A DNA stretch of 64,000 nucleotides. It comes from Cocos nucifera (taxonomy: Eukaryota; Streptophyta; Magnoliopsida; Arecales; Arecaceae). Shown piece after piece: positions 9,497-21,944 of this stretch; within the stretch, counting starts at the first letter, position 1; every line of letters starts with the position of its first letter. The notes below the pieces were generated by a model, which searched no databases, was not told the DNA's origin, and was given only the letters and a program-made list of their open reading frames with translations. The stretch lies in contig QRFJ01002312.1 of the NCBI GenBank assembly GCA_006176705.1, positions 93,755-157,754 on the forward strand. Reading direction: 5' to 3'. Both the position numbers and the translations under genes were made by a program.

Positions 9497-11489
9497 TTAC
9501 CAAAAATTTATTTCTTAGAGTAAGAAAATATTTTCAAATTTAATTTAACTCTAATCATTTACCAAAAATGATCATGAAAATTAAGTTTAAAGTTTGGCAC
9601 ATGAAAAGTTTAGTATTATATTTATCAATGAGCTTCAAAATTATAAGAATCTATCAAAATCAATTTATTTGGAGTAAGAATATGTCTCAAACTTCTTTTC
9701 ACTCCAAATGGTTTTCAAAAGTGATTTGACAATCAAATCAAAAGCATATAGATCAAATAGAATCATCATATTAAGGCTCAAAAGTATAATGAAATCAATA
9801 TTCATTTACCTTAATATAAGCTAATTAAAATTTTTAATCAAAGCTAGATAATATCAATTCTTTTATTTTTCATAATTAATGTTGGATAAATTTACTTTTT
9901 AATTTTTCTCCTTTTTCTTTCAAATCAAGCAGATTAAATATGAATTTATCTACTAAATTTAGATTTTTTAAATTTAAAAGATATTTTCAATTTCAAAGCT
10001 CTTTTTAAATAATTGATCATTTCTTCTTTAATAATTTCTCCCCCTTACTTTAGCAAATAATGCCATTTTAAAATTAAATAAAATTTAAAAGTATAAGCAT
10101 CAATTGAATAAAATAAGCATTAATTAAATAAAATATTCACTTAATTAAGTTCAAAAAAATATATGAGATTCTTTGAATTTATCTTAAGAGATATCATATC
10201 AAGAGTATATCAATGTAAAATAGATTTGAGATATTATATCCAATTCTTTTGCTAAAAAATAATACAATAAAATGCAAAGCAAGAATGATACCAACGATAT
10301 CAAGAGTAAAAATTTTCTTAGGAAGAAACTTCTTGATACCAATTAAACTAAAATTTAGATCAAATCATGATTTTCTTAATAGTTTAATACCATTTAAAGA
10401 TTAATTTGCATGTTCAGCTTGATATCAATGAATTTAGTTTTGAATTGATAAAGATAAATTGATTCAGATAAATCAATTTGAATTGATATTATCAAATTAG
10501 TCAAGATACACCATAAAAAGATTTTAAGTTATTCTTCAAAATATCATCTCTTTCTTTCCTTAAGAAATATCAAGCAATTATAGGTTCAGAAAAGATATGT
10601 ATTTTTTAAATTTATTTCAAATGATATCATATTAAAATGTAGCTATGCAAAATCAGGTTTGGAACAAAGACATTCATCTCTTTTTGTTGAAAGATAAGTC
10701 AATCAAATAATTCTCTTTTAAAATAAGAAAAGGCAATCAAATCAATAATCAAGAAATATATTCAAATTAATTTGAAATATCAAAAATTAATCAATTGGAG
10801 GGTTCCGATGATCAAATAGGATAAGACCAAATCAAGGAGAAACTAGATGAAGGATCTATGAGTTCAATTCAACTAAAGAGTTTTGAAATCCTTAGGGGTT
10901 AACCTAAGATATAATTCAAATTAACACTTCAAGTACTTGATCTTATATTAATTGAATATCTTATTTTCAAGTACTTAAGTCATATAATTTTTAAAGAATT
11001 TTAATAGTTAAGAATCTTATGGGGGAATGTCAAAATTTATTTAATTTTTAAGTTTAGCACCCAAATAGTTTTATTTACAATCAAGCTCATAATAATTTGG
11101 ATTTCTTAGATAATTGAAGATCAATATAGCATGATACAAATAATTAAACAAGCATGTTGAATTTAGAATAGAATAATAAGATTAAAATAAATAATCAACA
11201 TGATATATTAGTTTTGATCACTTCATCAAACTTTCAATTTATGGAGTATAATCATTTTAAGCAATGATAAAATCATCAAAATCAATCAAACATACTTAAT
11301 AAATATGCTAGTTAATAATCAAAATATATTTACTAAATAATGATGGCATGATATGAGAAAGGTGTAGATTTTACCAAACATCATCATCCATCCAATTTCA
11401 TTTCCAAGGCATCCATTCATAATATTTTTCTCTTTTCATTTCATTGGATCCTTGATGTACCTACAAAATCATTTACTAGATTTTGGTAC
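9497..11489. other. AT-rich non-coding stretch, tail of element I
   Basis: About 2 kb of very AT-rich DNA has many short runs such as 'tcaaatcaa' and 'aattgat'. No copia pol motif was seen on either strand. A few residues of gag-like IA*VPKSSK extend past the last gag frame to about 11450. The rest may be the 3' non-coding region of a SIRE-like element left after loss of pol, but that is inference. Confidence 0.5.
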
Positions 11490-13185
11490 CTAAGCTATCT
11501 TAGGTCCGTTGAGGTTAGAGCTTATGGTTCCTTTTGGAACCCATATTTGCTTTATCAAGGCTTGGCCAATTCTTTTAAAGTTGCATTCCAAAATTTTATG
11601 GCCAATTTGATTACATTTAAAGCATTTAATGGTATGATCTTTAGTTGAAGCTCTTATGAAAATATTTTTAGCATTTTGTTGCTTTCTAGAAATATTAAAA
11701 CTAGTTTCTATTTCATTGAAAGCAATCCCATTAACTTTTACCATAGATTGGAGATTTTGAAAACTAATGGTAAACTTTTTAATAATAGGTTTTAAAACTT
11801 CAATCTCTCTTCCTAATTTTTTTATTTTCTTTTAAGAGCTCATTTTTTTATTTAAAAGATTTTTATTTTTTTTAGGAAAGATCTTAAAGAATCATTATCC
11901 TTTTTAAGCTCCATATTTTCTTTAACTAAAGAATTTTCAAATTTAATCCATTCTTTTTTTTCTTTAGCTAAAGTATTCTTTTCTTTCAATATATCTTCTT
12001 TTTCAGTCAATAGTTTATTCTTTTCATTAGCCAGAAGAAGATTAGATCTTTTAAGCTCTTTATTTTTTAGCCTTAGTTTTTTGTATTCATCCATTAAATC
12101 ACTAAAGGCTTCAAATAACTCATTGAATGTGAACTCAGAGGAGTTTTCAGATTTTACCTCATCCTCAACTTCCATGAGGCAAAGATTTTTTACTTTCTTT
12201 TCTTTATCCAAGCTTGAAGTGTCACTATCATCCTAAATTCCTTGCATAGCTCTTTTCTTGATCCTTTCGAGATACTTTTTGGGTAGGGGGCAATCCGACT
12301 TGTAGTGTCCCCTTTTGTTGTAGTTATAACAGGTAACATCTTTCTTTCTTTTCTATCTTCTTCATAGTTCTCTTTATAAGGAACTTCTTGAATTTACTTA
12401 CGAGTAGCTCCATGTCCTCATCATCATCTTCACTCTCTTCTTCATCTTTTTCTTCTTCCAACTTATCACTTTCTTCATGTTGTGCAATGGATTTGAAGGT
12501 GATGGTCTTCATCTTTCTTGGCTCTTCTTCTTCTTCCTTTTGAGTTAAGTTTAACTCATGAGTCATGAGTGAACCCATCAATTCTTCTAGGGATAGCTTG
12601 GTAAGATCTTTTGCTTCTTGTATGGCTATCACCTTTGCTTCTCATTCCTTTGGCAAAGGAATGAGAAGAAGTTCATAGTTAGTAAAGGTTTTACCAAGAC
12701 TATTTAAAGTATTAATAATATTAGTAAATTTAGAAAATATTTTAGAAATTGACTCATTTTTTTATTTTAAATATTTCATATTTATGAACAAGCAAATTAA
12801 TTTTGAACTCTTTTACTTGGCTTGTTCTCTCATGAGTCACTTTCAATCTTTCCCAAATTTTCTTTGCTGATGTACAAGTGGATATTCTATTAAATTCTTG
12901 TACATCAAGAGATCAATAAAGAACATTAATGGCTTTAGCATTTAATTGAGCCATCTTCTTATCAAAATCATTCCAATTCTTTTTCGACATGGGAATAGAC
13001 ATATCATTAATTTCAATTGTGGGTGTGTATGGTCCTCTAGATATGACTTCCCATAGGTCATAATCTAAAGCTTGTATGAAAATTTTCATTCTAGCTTTCC
13101 AAAATGTATAATTTATGCCATTAAATAGTGGTGGTCTAGATGTGGATTGGCCCTCAACAAATAATGAAGCAAATGGGGTTGCCAT
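11490..13185 (-). pseudogene. gag of SIRE-like element I, broken
   Basis: The open runs on the minus strand are 12913-13185 (N-terminus, with NYTFWKARMKIFIQALDYDL and DFDKKMAQLNAKAINVLY), 12324-12632 (LTKLSLEELMGSLMTHELNL followed by Glu/Asp-rich sequence), 11852-12211 (heptad-rich Lys/Glu/Leu sequence, a probable coiled coil) and 11490-11744 (CCHC knuckle CFKCNQIGHKILEC, then QIWVPKGT). Gag would package RNA in particles. The knuckle has the canonical C-x2-C-x4-H-x4-C spacing. Stops and a frameshift between runs, and a gap around 12640-12910, show it is inactive. The predicted start is the ATG at 13185, 52 nt from the PBS, which fits a short leader. Confidence 0.75.
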
Positions 13186-13236
13186 GATCTTTTACTCTTT
13201 TAACTGCTAGGTTAACAAATAAATATTAAAGCACCT

Positions 13237-13250
13237 GCTCTGATACCAAT
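13237..13250 (-). other. Primer-binding site of element I
   Basis: The minus strand reads ATTGGTATCAGAGC directly after the LTR end, a match to the initiator-Met tRNA PBS. Confidence 0.85.
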
Positions 13251-14727
13251 TGTTGCCCAGAGGTAGCAACCCAAGAGAGAAGGGGGTGAATTGAATTTTT
13301 ATAAAATTTTAATCAAATTTACCTTTTAAATAAGTATGTGCTTTGATTTTAACCGAAGTGGTGTGTTGAAATATAAATAATACAAGTAGCTGAATTAAGA
13401 TAACAAAATCAAACTATGAAAGTAAAGCAAGAATTATAAGCATGCAAAGTATGCAAAGAAAAAGAAGAAAAGAGCACAATACAAACACACAAAAATTTAT
13501 AATGGTTCGGTACAACCCACACCTACATCCACTTTTTAAGATTTTCTTAAAATTTTTACTATAATCCATCCTTGATTATAGTGTGTTTGTTTCCCAGGCT
13601 CCAAAACAAACCTAGTTGATTTTCACAGAAGCACCAACCAAAACCTAACACCATTAGTTTTTTGGATTTATTAACAATCCAATTGATTTTTCGGGCTCAC
13701 CAACCAAAACCTACAATGTCCAATTTCGGGCTTGGATAGGCCTAATCTCCAAGTTTCTTTTTTCCAAAGAAACTTGAAAAGAAATAAAAAATACAAGTAA
13801 AGTTTCAGCACAATATAAAAAAATAGATTTTAAGCTCTATAAAATCCTAAAGAGGAAGCCAATGATGTGCTTGATTGAAGCTTGACTTTTCTTCAAATTA
13901 TGCTTGAGAGGATGTGGAAGATGTTGGAAAAGATTGCTTTGAATGCTTGCTGAAATCTGTGAACAACTTTCCTCTCTTTTTACTTTTCTTTGGATATTCA
14001 ATGTTCCTTACCAAAAATGGAAGATTCTCTCTCTAAATCCTTTTTTCTTCCTTCCTAATTGATTCTCCATCTTTAAATACCTTTAGAGATGGTTGGAGTG
14101 AGAGTTCTATCCATTGAAAGCTCTAAAATAGCCGTTGGGGTCAAAAAATAGTCGTTGCAAAATAATCCATTGAAGGTTGTCCATGTAAAATGAGACCTCT
14201 TGATTTTTCATGAGATCTCTCATCAGATTTTGAGACCTCTCGATTCTGAATCAAGACGTCTTGCCAGAACCATGAGACCTCTTGACAATCCTGTGAGACC
14301 TCTCGCTCTCAGAGCATAGAAACTATGTTTCTATCTTCTAAGATTGAGACATCTCGAGTTCAACTCGAGACCTCTCGAAATCATGCCAGAACTATATTTG
14401 GGCATGCCAGTCTACTCAAGAGCTCTCAAAAAAATTTTGAGATGTCTCAAAAATTGCTCCAAGGCTATTTTGAGAAATTTTTGCTACCAATCAAGAAGAT
14501 TTGATTTTTATTTGAATTCTACTTTATATCTTCCTTATTTTGGTCAAAGAGCTCTCTTTCTTCTAAACTTTAGAAGCATAAAAAAAATCTCTTCTTTAAG
14601 AATCCTAACTTGAAGAATTTTTGTAAATCTTTTCTTGAAATGATTCTTTAATTTAAATATCTAGAAAGACTTACATCCACCATGAAATACATGGTTAAAT
14701 ACTCAAATACTCAATGTTTGGCACTCA
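13251..14727 (-). repeat. 5' LTR of element I
   Basis: In plus orientation it starts TGTTGCCCAGAGGTAGCAAC next to the PBS and ends GTTTGGCACTCA, so on the minus strand it opens TGAGTGCC and closes with CTGGGCAACA. Length is about 1.48 kb. The outer border is chosen because the next bases (tcaaaatcaatcatggg) fit the neighbouring F LTR better; it could be off by several bases. It contains short repeats of 'gagacctctcga' around 14200-14440. Confidence 0.65.
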
Positions 14728-16629
14728 TCAAAATCAATCATGGGATCAATAGATCTCCTTCTTTCAATCACTGGGATGCTCCAAGAGACCAGAAAGGATA
14801 CTAGGGATGATCACAAAGTGGTATGGGAAGTTTTGATGGGCTGGTGACACCACAACACTCAAAATCTCACTTCTAAAACCCTAGGTTGAAACCCTAGGGG
14901 AGCACACATCGAAAACCCTAAGTGCCCTCTCTTTGGAATTTTCTCTTGATAAAATCCTAGGTTTTACACATGCCTAGAAGAAAGAGTTCCACACTTAGAA
15001 GGACTCCTTTTAGATGCCATATGCCACCCCCCTAATTCCTATTTTGAATTGGTGACAAAGTTTATAAAACTGAGTGAATGGCATGGGAATGGATAAGGAT
15101 GAGTTGGTTTCTCATCCAAATTCAAATCTCATTTGAATTTAATCCTTAACCAACTATCCCTTATCCACTTAAGTGTGAAGAGAAGGGGTGTGAACCCTCA
15201 TGGGTAGTTGAATTCCTTCATGAGAATCTAAATTCTCCTAGAGGAATGGGCGATTGTCAAAGGGTCAAGGTGTTAGGGAAGAAGTCCAATTTTGGTCTCC
15301 AGACTTTATCCAATTAGGTCTCCAACCAAACTAGTTTGGCTTGACCCAATTAAACTAAAATAAAATCAATCAAATTAGGCTTAAACCATCTCAATCAAAT
15401 TCTAATTAAGTTAGAAATTAATTAAGCTCAAGTTCTGATCAAATCAGAGATCAATCTTCCTTAGCGATTAGGTCATCTTATAACTTAATCGAGTTAAATC
15501 CAATTGAATCCAATTCAATTAGACTTGATCCAAACATCATTATTCAATTAAATTAACCTAATAAATAATTTAATTACTAATTAATCCTTCAATAATTCAC
15601 TAACATTGAGCAAATTATTTTATTATAATTTTTGCATTAGGTTAATCATCAATCATATTCATGATTATACCCTCGAATAATTTTTAGTCATCGATCAGCC
15701 ATCAAATCAAGTAGAAACCTCTATTGTACGTGATCCTATAGATTTCAACCTAAGCCAGTAGCATAAGAATAAATTTTTATAACAATCAATGTGATCATCT
15801 AGCAATGGTACTTGACATCCGAATAGATCGAATAGTCGCAATGCAATATTTAGAATGTACTAGAATATAGTTACCGTATAATTTATCCCTTCGACCTTTG
15901 TGTTTAAGATAACTCAAAGTTAAACTACCAACTCTGGATAAGTGCATCCATGATGTGTCTCAATCTAATCAGTCTTGTGACTCCTCACAAGGGCTATCCT
16001 CATCAAGATTTTGTTAAATTAAAACACAAAGCAACACATCTCCTAAAACTACAAGTCGTCAATCTCATCTTAACTTACACACCAATTTCATAAGTGCTTG
16101 GCTATGCCCATAAATCATTCATCATTAAATTAGAAATTCAGGTAGTCTAGCATCAAAGTATAGTGAGTTACTTACAAGTCACCATGGTAATCTCAGGTTG
16201 GAGGGATACTTATATCCATATCCCTTTGGAGCAAGTCTTGATAGTAGAATGTTCTAAAGTTGGTCATGTTCAATGCAGATATACTTCTACATCTCACCTA
16301 CATGCTATACTAGTATCTCCATACTCCTTGGTTAAGAGGACAACCAATTCATATGGCATACAATGACCTATACTTGATATAGCTATCATCCTTGTAATAG
16401 CATATCATTCGGTCATGAATAGTTTTAAGGATTAAATGATAAATCCTCCTTTATCGATTTCAAATAGTTCTAAGAAATTCATAACAACATAGGAGTTCAT
16501 TAGAAGATGCACAACTTATGATAAAAAAGCCAAAATAATATTTTATTCATAATCAATTCATATACAAATACAAAAATAAGCTCAACCATCAACAAGTTGA
16601 CAAATGGCTTTGGGACATAATTTTCAATA
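14728..16629 (-). repeat. 3' LTR of element F, partial
   Basis: The minus strand starts TATTGAAAATTATGTCCC (TG changed to TA) after the PPT CCAAATGAAAGT. It shares the blocks 'gagtgtggag', 'catcatagtgac' and the AT-rich A/T-rich middle with the E and H LTRs, in decayed form. The outer end (about 14728-14860) is only weakly matched to the LTR of D. Confidence 0.7.
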
Positions 16630-16644
16630 ACTTTCATTTGGACT

Positions 16645-18394
16645 AAAGCCAATCAGTATAGTATTGTATACCTACTTCAACTTTTGATCATCAAACTTCT
16701 TTACTCCAAGGGCTTTAGTGAATAGGTCGGCCAGGTTCTTCTTTCCATTGATCTTTTGAAGGTCAACATTACCTCGATCCATAATCTTTTAGACAAGATG
16801 GTAGCAATGTAGAATATGCTTTGTCTGCTAGTGTGCCTTTGATTCCTTCGCCTGAGTAATGACTCTAGTGCTATCACTGTATAGCAGAGTTAGACCATCA
16901 AGGAATAGTGCCATTTTGAGTTCGATGATAAATTTTTTCAGCCATACAGCTTTCTTAGGAACATTAGATGCCACGATGTACTGCTCGTAAACTAAGTCTA
17001 CCACGGTGTGTTGCTTAGAACTTTTTCAATAGACAGCTCCACCATTAAGAAAAAATATATATCCCGACACACTCTTGCTATCATTGTAATCAGATTGAAA
17101 ATTAGAGTCTGTAAATCTCATAAATTTTAAATCTGACTCACCATAAATGAACCATTGGTTCTTAGTATTTCTCAAATATACTTAAGAATAATTTTCACAA
17201 CCTTCTAGTGGTTCTTCCCCAGATCTGACTGGTATTTACTCACTATCCCTAGTGAGTATGCCATATCTAGTCTCATACATGTCGTAGCATACATGATAGA
17301 ACTCACTATTAAAGCATATAGAATTCTATTCATGTGCTCTCTCTCTTAAGATGTTTTCAGACAATCTCTCTTTGAGAGAGAAATTCAATGGCCTATCGGT
17401 AGATATTTTTTCTTAGAGTTCTCCATGCTGAATTACTTCAGCATAGTATCAATGTATGTAGACTGGAACAAACCAAGCAATCTCTTAGATCTATCTCTAT
17501 AGATCTTCATTCCTAGGATATAGGATGCCTTTCCCAAGTTTTTTATGAAAAACTATGATGACAGCCAAACCTTTATTTCTTGTAATGCAAGGACGTCATT
17601 CTTGATTAAGAGAATGTCATCCATATAGAACACAAGAAATATTACCACTGAACCATTGGCCCACTTGTATATGAAAGGTTCTTCTCCATTCTTAACGAAG
17701 TAATACATTTCGATCATCTTATCAAAATAGATGTTCCAACTTCAAGATGCCTGCTTCAATCCATAAATGGATCTCTAAAACTTGCACACCTTAGACTCGT
17801 CTGTGTATGTGAATCCTTCAGGTTGTATCATATATATCTCTTCATTTAGTTCTCTATTTAGAAAAGCTATTTTCATATTTATATGTTAGATTTTATAGTT
17901 CAGATGTGTTGCTATCGCAAGCATGATCTGAATGATACCATAACACTGATGATACCCCTTAGCAATTAGATGGACTTTATAGGTCTCCATCTTTCCATCT
18001 GCATCACTTTTTCTTTGAAAGACCAACTTACATCTTATGGATTTTATCCCTTCAGGTGGATCAACTAATGTCCATACATCATTGACCTTCATGGACTCCA
18101 TTTCAGATCTCATGGCTTCAAGCTACTTATCAGAGTCAGATATCTACATTACATCCATATAGGTGATTGGATCCTCATCGTTCTCATCAAGCTTGATAGG
18201 AACACCATTCTAGACCAAAAAATCATAGTATCTATCTAGCTAATATGATACTCTAATGGATCATCTTAAGGATACAAATACATTAGGCTCTAAATTTGAT
18301 CTAATCAAATTTGATTCAGGTTTAGTTACTTGTGCTGATTTTTTTGCTTGTTGAACTTCATCAAACTCAACCTTAGAGGCATTAGTTCCTTCAC
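16645..18394 (-). pseudogene. RT-RNase H and integrase tail of element F
   Basis: Reading the minus strand from 18394, the integrase C-terminal linker comes first, then RT with VNDVWTLVDPPEGIKSIRCK and a VHLIAKGYHQ block (17886-18113). The catalytic box is YMDD (rc of 17616-17627) in VFYMDDILLI. RNase H follows (about 17330-16700), ending in an ADLFTKALGVKKFDD-like tail. Stops and frameshifts are frequent. It would have copied RNA to DNA in cytoplasmic particles. Upstream domains are cut off at the G LTR. Confidence 0.8.
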
Positions 18395-18399
18395 CAAGA

Positions 18400-18696
18400 T
18401 GTTGAAAATTATATTCCAAAGCCAATCATCAACCTATTGACAGTTGAGTTTATTTATGTAAATATATATAAATTAATTATCAATAAATATTATTTAATTT
18501 TTTTCATAAATTATGCATCTTTTTTTAATGAACTCTTATGTTGTGATGAAGTCCTTAGGACTATTCAAAATTGATAAAGTAGGATTTATCATTTAGCCCT
18601 TAAATCTGTTCATGATCAAATGATACATCATTAAATAGGATGATGATGTTTATCGAGCATAGGTTATTATATGCCATGTTAGCTAGTCATTCTCAT
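18400..18696 (+). repeat. LTR of element G, first piece
   Basis: It starts TGTTGAAAATTATATTCC at 18400, inside the integrase-RT linker of F, and follows the D/E-family LTR as far as 'tagctagtcattctcat'. There the LTR of E begins. The continuation is 55581-55706. A candidate 5-bp target site is CAAGA (18395-18399); its partner was not seen in the window. Confidence 0.75.
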
Positions 18697-21582
18697 TGTT
18701 GGAAAATATATCCTAAAGCCAATCATCTAAGTTATAGATGATTAAAATTAGTATATGAATGATCAAAAAATAATTGTTATTTGGCTTATTAATCATCGAA
18801 GTTCTATCTTTCTTAAATGAACTCCTAAATTATGATGAAGTTCTTAGAACCATACTTAGTCAATAAAGAAGGATTTATCGAATGATTCTTAAATTGTTTA
18901 TGATCAAATGACAAGATATTAAATAGGATGATAACTTATCGAGTATAGATCGCTGTATGTCATATGCGTTGGTTATCTTCATAACCAAGTGGTGTGGAGA
19001 CACTGGTATGGCATGTAGGTGGGATGTAGGAGTACATCTATACTAAACGTGACTAATATAGTACTCTACTATCAAAAGTAGCTAGCTAAGACCAACGAAT
19101 ATAAGTGTCCCTTCGATCTGAGATCACCACAGTGACTTACAAGCAACACACTATACTTTGGTGCCAGACTGTTTATATTTTTAATATAAGTTTGAAAGAT
19201 TTTTGGGTAAAGTCAAGTACTTATAGAATTATTGTATGAGTCAAGATAGGATTGACCACTCCTAATTAACTTTAGGAAGAGAATGTCTCACAGTGTTTTA
19301 ATTTAGCAAAACATAGACATGGATAATCCTCATAAGGAGTCATGGGATTTGTGAGATTTTGAAACATAATACGAATGGCTTGTATGAGTGTCGATAGCTA
19401 ACTCGAATTCTTCTTAAGTATTATTGATCATAGGAATGAATTATACGGTAACCATAGGCTAGGGTTCTAAGAATGTTGCTTTACATACATTTGACCTATC
19501 TGAACATTGGATACCATTGCTAGATGGTCATTTCGATTGGTATAGAAATTGATTTTGATTCCACCAGCTTAGATTCGAACCTATAGGGTCACACATATAA
19601 GAGATTATACTTGATCAGATGGTTAATCAATGATTTAGAATCATTCTAAGATCAAACAATCAATACAATTGATGTTTGACCTAATGCAAGTATTGCAGGA
19701 TGATCAATTAGCAATTGGATTGCTAATTGACTCAATTCAATTAAGCAATCAAGCTAAGATCAATTATAATTAAATTAGATTCAATTATAATTAATTTAAA
19801 TTTAATTTGATTAAGTCTAATTGATTTATTAGATAAACCAATTCAAGGGAGAACAAGTTCTTGTTCAATTAAGACTTGAGTGCACCTAATTTTTAATTCG
19901 ATTAAAAATTAAATTAAATTTAAATTTGATTAAATCTAATTTAATTAGACTTTTAATTGAATTAGAATTACCTATTAAATAGGTTTACTCAAATCTAAAT
20001 AGAAAAGGATTTCATTTGGTTTGACCTAGTCTAAAGAGAAGAGTCCTAGTTAGACTAGGACTCCTCTGTTCTCCCTTGCGCCATCTAAGGAATAATCCCA
20101 CGCCTCACATATTTAATTCTAGATTTTTTTGTGAGTTTCTCTACACCTAAGATAAGCTCTCCACACCACATATCTGGTTTGTTTTGGAATAATTTTTAAT
20201 TGGTTAAAATTGAAAAGTAGTTGTGCATATAATCCTATTTGATAGTCCCTTCCATCCAAAACTCCTCCTCCTTCTTTTGAAATATTCCCACGCACACCCT
20301 TATTTTTGCTCACCCCTTTTTCTCCAGGTTTGTGCATGGACTTGCTGGTTCTCATGCCTAAAATCTAAGGGGAGGCATCTAGGAGTTGGATGCCCCCTTA
20401 ACTACCTTGTTAGAATCCCTAAAAACTAGGAATTTGACCTAGTCCATGCCTTTTCTTTTGGGGCGTCGCTTTGTTATGTTTTGAATGTAAGAAACCTGGG
20501 ATTTTCACCATGAGAAACAAAAAAAGAGATGAAAGGAATCATAGAAGGATGTGGTACCAATTATTTTGGAGGAGGACTTTTATTAAGACATCAAAGGTTG
20601 ATGTCTTAAAGAGAAAAAGGAAAGAGAAGATTGTCTTCTCTTGTGATTTTCTTACAAAGTTTTTTTTCTTTCTTTTTATGTGATTTTTCTATGAGAAAAA
20701 TCTAAAAGAGAGAGGGAGAGGGCATGGAGGATGAGTGCTCCAAGGAGTTGGGGCATAGTGGTCCTCTTTGGATATAATCAAATCATGTCCTGATGAGAGA
20801 AGAAGAAGAGAAGAAGGTCTTCTCTTAGGATTTCTTTAAGAACCCTTCTTCTTCAATTTTTATTGAATTTTTCTATGAGAAAAATTAGAGAGTAATATAT
20901 CTAGAAATATGAGAAAATTTTAGAGAAGAAGGTCTCCTCTTGTCCTAGCATAGAGATGTTTCAGAATATTAATGGTTGATGTCTTGAAAGAGAAGATCTA
21001 TCTTCTCTTAGGATAATTTTTTTAGTTTTTTTATTTTCTAATTTTTGGGAGATCCAAGGGTTGAATTTTTTCTTTAATCCTTCTTATATTCTTTATCTTT
21101 TGGAGTGTCTAAGAGATTCGAAGAATATTTTTTGATTAACCATCAGGTGGGATCCGCAAGAAGCTAAAACTTCAAGCGGATCTTCATTCGACGAATCTTC
21201 AATTTGTGTTATAGTCTCGTGTGGACTATCTGTAGAGGTCGAATATTTGTGTGGCTTCAAGCAACAAGGACAATAATGAGACTCAATCATGGTGTCTCGT
21301 CCCATGCAAAGGTAAGAGATAAGATCTCTTTACCGACCTACATATGATCTAGGATTTCTATAATAGTTCTAGATCTAGGTATTGATTTGATCAATACCAA
21401 CCTTTCATGTTTTAATTTTTTGATTTATGTTTGCATCATGGCATGTTGTAGATCCTGGATGAAGGGTTTAACAATCAGATCACATGCATATCATAGGTTA
21501 AATTATTTAATCTATGCTTTCGATATTTGTAAATTCAAAAAGTTTCAAAATATATACATGAAACCTTGCATGTTTTTCAATA
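18697..21582 (+). repeat. 5' LTR of element E
   Basis: It starts TGTTGGAAAATATATCC and ends TTTTTCAATA (the last CA has become TA) just before the PBS. It is 2886 bp. It contains a (GA)-rich patch near 20705-20725 and T-rich patches. Small open frames at 20119-20683 and 21093-21305 lie in non-coding LTR and are not genes. Confidence 0.92.
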
Positions 21583-21595
21583 GTGGTATCAGAGC
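21583..21595 (+). other. Primer-binding site of element E
   Basis: gtggtatcagagc directly follows the LTR; it is a full match to the core of the initiator-Met PBS TGGTATCAGAGC. Confidence 0.9.
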
Positions 21596-21663
21596 ATCCA
21601 AATTTTTGTATGACATGATCATGTTTACATTAGAATAAATCTAAAAATAAAATATTAAAGATT

Positions 21664-21732
21664 GCACATACTGACATAAGGTTGTCGTTGGAAGGTTAAC
21701 CCCTTACAATGAAAGGTTGTCCTAGTATGTGC
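21664..21732 (+). other. Leader hairpin, E copy 1
   Basis: GCACATACT (21664-21672) is the exact reverse complement of AGTATGTGC (21724-21732), giving a 9-bp outer stem. Inside, TTGGAAGG (21688-21695) pairs with CCTTACAA (21702-21709) around loop ttaacc with one mismatch. The motif aaggttgtc occurs on both sides of the inner stem. It lies 68 nt downstream of the PBS. Confidence 0.65.
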
Positions 21733-21871
21733 TGATCTAATTTTTATGAATCATGAATAAGTTAGATGTGATATAAATATTTTTATGATTTATTTTTTAA
21801 TTTTAAATTTAAAATTAAATAGATATTATCTATTTTAGATTATTTAGATTAGATCTAAATAATATCGGATC

Positions 21872-21944
21872 GCACATATTGATTATAAGGTTGTCCTGCT
21901 GTAAGGTTTATCCCTTATAGTGGAGAGGTTGTCCTAGTATGTGC
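21872..21944 (+). other. Leader hairpin, E copy 2
   Basis: GCACATATT (21872-21880) pairs with AGTATGTGC (21936-21944), with one G-U pair. The inner stem CTGTAAGG (21899-21906) pairs with CCTTATAG (21913-21920) around loop tttatc and can extend outward by further wobble pairs. It repeats copy 1 at a 208-bp interval. Confidence 0.65.

Larger units (their letters stand above)
9497..14727 (-). mobile_element. SIRE/Maximus-like copia fragment I: 5' LTR, gag and an AT-rich tail
   Basis: On the minus strand the order is LTR (14727-13251), PBS, gag (13185-11490), then ~2 kb of AT-rich sequence ending at the D LTR. Gag begins MATPFASLFVEGQSTSRPPL and has GINYTFWKARMKIFIQALDY, followed by an acidic and coiled-coil middle, a CCHC knuckle, and an IWVPKGT motif. 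That order is typical of the SIRE/Maximus lineage (family knowledge). Protease, integrase and RT were not found, so pol is deleted. No 3' LTR was found. Confidence 0.65.
14728..18399 (-). mobile_element. Copia retrotransposon F (same family as D/E/H), truncated
   Basis: The element runs, on the minus strand, from integrase tail and RT-RNase H (18394-16645) through the PPT into its 3' LTR (16629-14728). Its upstream half is missing because the LTR of element G begins at 18400. The outer part of its LTR meets element I at about 14728. It is the oldest layer of the nest that includes G, E, B, A and H. Confidence 0.75.

Noticed and set aside
11852..12211. Lys/Glu-rich coiled coil, considered a host cytoskeletal or myosin-like gene
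   Set aside because: It lies in frame order between gag N-terminus and CCHC knuckle of element I, which accounts for it.
20119..20683. Three open frames, possible small host genes
   Set aside because: They lie in the E 5' LTR and have decayed equivalents in the 3' LTR (54266-54523).
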